Assembly (NCBI GenBank): GCA_043753895.1
Contig: JAYUWK010000128.1
Location: 1 to 64,000 of the forward strand
DNA from: WLMZ01 sp043753895
GTDB taxonomy: Bacteria > Actinomycetota > Acidimicrobiia > Acidimicrobiales > Ilumatobacteraceae
Direction of reading: 5' to 3'
Length of the DNA stretch: 64,000 nt
Shown: positions 61,393 to 64,000 of the stretch, in pieces
Layout of the letters: every line of letters starts with the position of its first letter
How positions within the stretch are numbered: position 1 is the first letter of the stretch
Position numbers and translations under genes: made by a program
Notes under the pieces: model-generated
The model's database searches: none
The model's input: only the letters and a program-made list of their open reading frames with translations
What the model was told of the DNA's origin: nothing

Positions 61393-61638
61393 CTACGGTT
61401 CGATGAAAATGCACTCGCCGGGGCATTCTTCGGCGGACTCGATGACTGCGTCGAGCTGACCATCGGGAATGTTCGCCATGCCCTCTGCGCCCTGTGCATT
61501 TCCCTTGGCCGTGGCGTAGATGGTGGCGCCTTCGCGCACATACGCCAAACCGTCATCGAGCAACGTGAAGACGTCAGGCGCGATCTCCTCGCAGAGTCCG
61601 TCGCCGGTGCACAGATCCTGATCGATCCAGACCTTCAT
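61393..61638 (-). CDS. small ferredoxin (3Fe-4S/4Fe-4S type)
   Basis: An 81-residue ferredoxin: MKVWIDQDLCTGDGLCEEIAPDVFTL and AEECPGECIFIEP. The C-x5-C spacing, then a distant CPxxC, fits the single-cluster ferredoxins of actinomycetes that serve cytochrome P450s or other oxidoreductases. ATG 61638 follows AAGGAG at 11 nt; that site lies in a short hairpin CTCC-GAA-GGAG. A ferredoxin gene beside arc is frequent in actinomycetes, although no functional link is known. Confidence 0.9.
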   Translation of the reverse strand: MKVWIDQDLCTGDGLCEEIAPDVFTLLDDGLAYVREGATIYATAKGNAQGAEGMANIPDGQLDAVIESAEECPGECIFIEP

Positions 61639-61789
61639 GATGTATGTGTCTCCTTCGGAGGCTGAGAAAGAAGGCTTAAAAAGCAACGTCACTGTACACG
61701 CGGCCACTCCGAATAATCATGTTTGTACAAGCCTGAACAAGAGTCACCATTGCGTGTAGCTTCTCGAATAGAGATCAGGAGGTGCGTAC
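61639..61789. promoter_or_regulatory. ferredoxin/arc divergent region with two TGTACA palindromes
   Basis: This AT-richer 151-bp region separates the divergent ferredoxin and arc genes. TGTACA occurs at 61693-61698 and 61724-61729, 31 bp apart (about three helical turns). The arc side ends with AGGAGG before GTG 61790. A dimeric regulator binding both is conceivable; no family is assigned. Confidence 0.4.
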
Positions 61790-63505
61790 GTGACCGCAGC
61801 AGATGACGAGACGGCCGATGTGCTTCGCGCCGAGGTCATCGTGCTTGAAGAGGAGATCACCCATCTCCGCCACAAACTTGCCGACTCTCCGAAACGCATG
61901 CGCGCACTCGAGGAACGGCTGCTCGAGACCAAGGGACAGCTCGCGCATCTGACCTCGCAGAACGAAAAACTCAGCTACACGCTCCGCGAGGCGCGTGAAC
62001 ACATTGCCTCGTTGCGCGACGAGGTCGAAAAGCTCACGCAGCCGCCGTCGGCCTACGGCGTGGTGGTCGGCAAGAACGACGACGGAACCGTCGACGTGCA
62101 GTCAAGCGGTCGCAAGATGCGGGTGAGCCTGCACCCTGAGATCGACCACGATGCGCTCGAACGCGGATCCGAGGTCGTACTCAACGAGAGTTTCAGCGTG
62201 ATCATGGCCCGCCAGTCCGACAGTACTGGTGAGGTCGTGACCATCAAGGAGATACTGGAAGACGGCGTCCGTGCGCTCGTGGTGGGTCGGGCTGACGAAG
62301 AACGCATTTGCGAACTCGCCGACACGATCCGGGGCACACACCTGCGTCCGGGCGACTCGTTGCGGATGGATCCTCGCACCAACATGCTGCTCGAGAAGCT
62401 CGCCCGACCCGAGGTCGAGGATCTGCTCCTCGAAGAGGTTCCCGACATCTCCTACGCCGATATCGGCGGACTCGACACACAGATCGAACAGATCGCCGAT
62501 GCGGTCGAGTTGCCGTATCTGTATCAGGAACTCTTCGCAGAGCATCGTCTCCCCGCACCCAAGGGAATCCTGCTCTACGGGCCTCCTGGCTGCGGCAAGA
62601 CCCTGATTGCCAAGGCCGTTGCCAACAGCCTGGCCAAGAAGGTCGCTGCGTCCACCGGGGGAGAGAAGGGCCGTAGCTACTTCATCAACATCAAAGGCCC
62701 CGAACTGCTCAACAAGTACGTCGGTGAGACAGAGCGCCAGATCCGTCTGGTCTTCCAGCGGGCCCGCGAAAAAAGCGAGGAGGGCTGGCCCGTGATCGTG
62801 TTCTTCGACGAGATGGACAGCATGTTCCGAACTCGCGGCTCGGGCATCAGCTCCGATATGGAGAGCACGATCGTGCCGCAGCTGCTTGCTGAAATCGACG
62901 GCGTCGAGGGTCTGCGCAACGTGATCGTCATCGGCGCGACGAACCGTGAAGACCTCATCGATCCGGCGATCCTGCGACCCGGCCGCCTCGACGTAAAGAT
63001 CAAGATCGAGCGTCCGAACGAGGTTGCAGCCACGCAGATCTTTGCGCAATACCTCAACGACGAGATCCCTATCGCCGCAGGCGAGCACGTGCCCGACATG
63101 ATCGACCGCACCGTCGAGGAGATGTACCGCGACGACGAGGCCAACCGCTTCCTCGAGGTCACCTACCAGAACGGCGATAAGGAAATCCTGTACTACAAGG
63201 ACTTCGCGTCGGGCGCAATGATCGAAAATATTGTCCGCCGCGCCAAGAAACTCGCGATCAAACGACTCATTGCGGGTGGGGCCAAGGGTGTGAGCACACA
63301 GGACATGCTCGACTCCATCAAACAGGAATACAAAGAGCACGAGGACCTGCCAAACACCACCAACCCTGACGACTGGGCCAAGATCAGTGGCAAGAAGGGC
63401 GAGCGCATCGTGTTCATCCGGACCCTGGTCAACGAGGGCCGCGCCGCCACCGATCTGGCCGGTGGTCGGGCCATCGAACGAGTGGGCACGGGGCAGTACC
63501 TGTAG
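61790..63505 (+). CDS. arc: proteasome-activating AAA ATPase ARC/Mpa
   Basis: A 571-residue ring ATPase of the Pup-proteasome system. N-terminal coiled coil (about 5-80, LRAEVIVLEEEITHLRHKLAD) that binds Pup, tandem OB domains (YGVVVGKNDDGTVDVQSSGR), AAA core with Walker A YGPPGCGKTLIAKA near residue 264 and Walker B VIVFFDEMDSMF near 335, then GRLDVKIKIERP. It ends GTGQYL, the C-terminal tail with penultimate Tyr that docks into the 20S gate. GTG 61790 is preceded by AGGAGG. Unfolds pupylated proteins for degradation. dop follows. Confidence 0.97.
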   Translation: MTAADDETADVLRAEVIVLEEEITHLRHKLADSPKRMRALEERLLETKGQLAHLTSQNEKLSYTLREAREHIASLRDEVEKLTQPPSAYGVVVGKNDDGTVDVQSSGRKMRVSLHPEIDHDALERGSEVVLNESFSVIMARQSDSTGEVVTIKEILEDGVRALVVGRADEERICELADTIRGTHLRPGDSLRMDPRTNMLLEKLARPEVEDLLLEEVPDISYADIGGLDTQIEQIADAVELPYLYQELFAEHRLPAPKGILLYGPPGCGKTLIAKAVANSLAKKVAASTGGEKGRSYFINIKGPELLNKYVGETERQIRLVFQRAREKSEEGWPVIVFFDEMDSMFRTRGSGISSDMESTIVPQLLAEIDGVEGLRNVIVIGATNREDLIDPAILRPGRLDVKIKIERPNEVAATQIFAQYLNDEIPIAAGEHVPDMIDRTVEEMYRDDEANRFLEVTYQNGDKEILYYKDFASGAMIENIVRRAKKLAIKRLIAGGAKGVSTQDMLDSIKQEYKEHEDLPNTTNPDDWAKISGKKGERIVFIRTLVNEGRAATDLAGGRAIERVGTGQYL

Positions 63506-63516
63506 CTCGCGGGGGC

Positions 63517-63522
63517 TATGGT
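63517..63522 (+). promoter_or_regulatory. -10 hexamer TATGGT for dop
   Basis: Seven nt before ATG 63530; supports this start over the in-frame ATG 63518. Confidence 0.45.
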
Positions 63523-63529
63523 TTGGGCT

Positions 63530-64000
63530 ATGGCCATAGCCAAGGTATGCGGTATCGAGACCGAGTACGGCATTCAGGTTCGAGGCGCGGAGTCGAACCC
63601 GGTCGCAGCGTCGAGCGTGCTCATCAACGCGTATGTCAGCGGCGTGCTCCGCAAGGTCGGCTGGGACTTCCTCGACGAACATCCGGGCAATGACGCAAGG
63701 GGATTCAATCTCGAGAATGTGTTTGCACCCGAGGTCGAATCTCAACTGGTCAACACCGTGCTCACCAACGGTGCGCGCTATTACGTCGACCATGCCCATC
63801 CGGAGGTGTCCACCCCCGAGTGCGTGAACGCACTCGAGGTCGTGCGCTTCGATCGCGCCGCTGAGGAAATCGTCAGAGCCAGCATGCTTGCGGCGGGGCG
63901 CCTGCTGAACGATGGCAGCGAAATCGTCACTTACAAAAACAACTCCGACGGCAAGGGCAACAGCTACGGATGTCACGAGAACTACCTCGTCGACCGCGCC
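63530..64000 (+). CDS. dop: Pup deamidase/depupylase Dop (5' part)
   Basis: 157 codons visible; runs off the right edge. MAIAKVCGIETEYGIQVRG has the glutamine-synthetase-like ATP/Mg site (E-x-E-Y-G) shared by Dop and PafA, followed by NGARYYVDHAHPEVSTPECVNALEVVRFD and YKNNSDGKGNSYGCHENYLVDR. The start of the Dop-specific loop appears near the edge. It deamidates the C-terminal Gln of Pup and removes Pup from targets. PafA is excluded because Dop has the DHAHPE form and a following pup gene is expected just outside. Confidence 0.93.
   Translation, partial: MAIAKVCGIETEYGIQVRGAESNPVAASSVLINAYVSGVLRKVGWDFLDEHPGNDARGFNLENVFAPEVESQLVNTVLTNGARYYVDHAHPEVSTPECVNALEVVRFDRAAEEIVRASMLAAGRLLNDGSEIVTYKNNSDGKGNSYGCHENYLVDRA

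Noticed and set aside
62102..63976. A 624-codon open frame on the minus strand opposite arc and dop
   Set aside because: Antisense of proteins with clear AAA and Dop motifs; composition is unlike a real protein.
1..64000. tRNA, rRNA, insertion sequence or prophage genes
   Set aside because: No cloverleaf, rRNA stretch, transposase, integrase or terminal inverted repeat was recognised; gaps between genes are short.

Overview
The window is a gene-dense, GC-rich stretch that most resembles an actinomycete chromosome, probably class Acidimicrobiia. The evidence is the Pup-proteasome pair arc/dop at the right end, a PimA-type mannosyltransferase, a luciferase-like F420-type oxidoreductase, a Nei2-type glycosylase, frequent GTG starts, and strong G/C preference at third codon positions. 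I saw no tRNA or rRNA gene, CRISPR array, insertion sequence or prophage. This is inference from gene content only; no search could be run.

Left end (1-9268): type IV pilus accessory region. A major-pilin-like gene runs off the left edge on the minus strand. Divergent from it are two consecutive copies of a three-gene minor-pilin cassette (PilV-like, PilW-like, PilX-like). In copy 1 the PilW-like protein carries a long C-terminal region of Ig-like repeats. In copy 2 the corresponding protein carries a von Willebrand factor A domain. Gene order, an 8-nt V/W overlap and a 12-nt identical stretch at the start of the X gene show that the copies are related. Copy 2 is broken by several frameshifts, all in the same direction and all within about 1 kb (about 4940-5980). 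This region is the most unusual part of the window.

Middle (9300-44850): mostly housekeeping operons. They include two amidohydrolases, SRAP, an LLM oxidoreductase and PimA; lemA-htpX-DUF3048 lipoprotein; pdxS-pdxT-yebC-bcp; ruvCAB; a dienelactone hydrolase; queA-tgt-yajC-secD-secF; apt-rsh; hisS-aspS; nudix-rarA with two small membrane-associated proteins; glcD-glcE-phosphotransferase; an aldehyde dehydrogenase; nei2; glcF; and a MOSC protein. The glcDEF set implies use of glycolate, a common algal exudate.

Right part (44870-64000): a LOG-family protein, lon, transaldolase and transketolase on the minus strand. A conserved unknown gene and nagA follow, with nagA divergent from a tetR gene. 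Next come a thioesterase, an ADP-forming acyl-CoA synthetase, a PBP4-type carboxypeptidase, a stand-alone LON-domain protein and three small membrane proteins. Last are a ubiquitin-like sulfur carrier with a TtuA/Ncs6-type tRNA thiolase, TrmI, a divergent ferredoxin, and arc with the start of dop.

Across the window about twenty gene starts have a TANNNT hexamer 6-9 nt upstream of the start codon and usually no Shine-Dalgarno sequence. This points to widespread leaderless transcription, and it was used here to choose starts.
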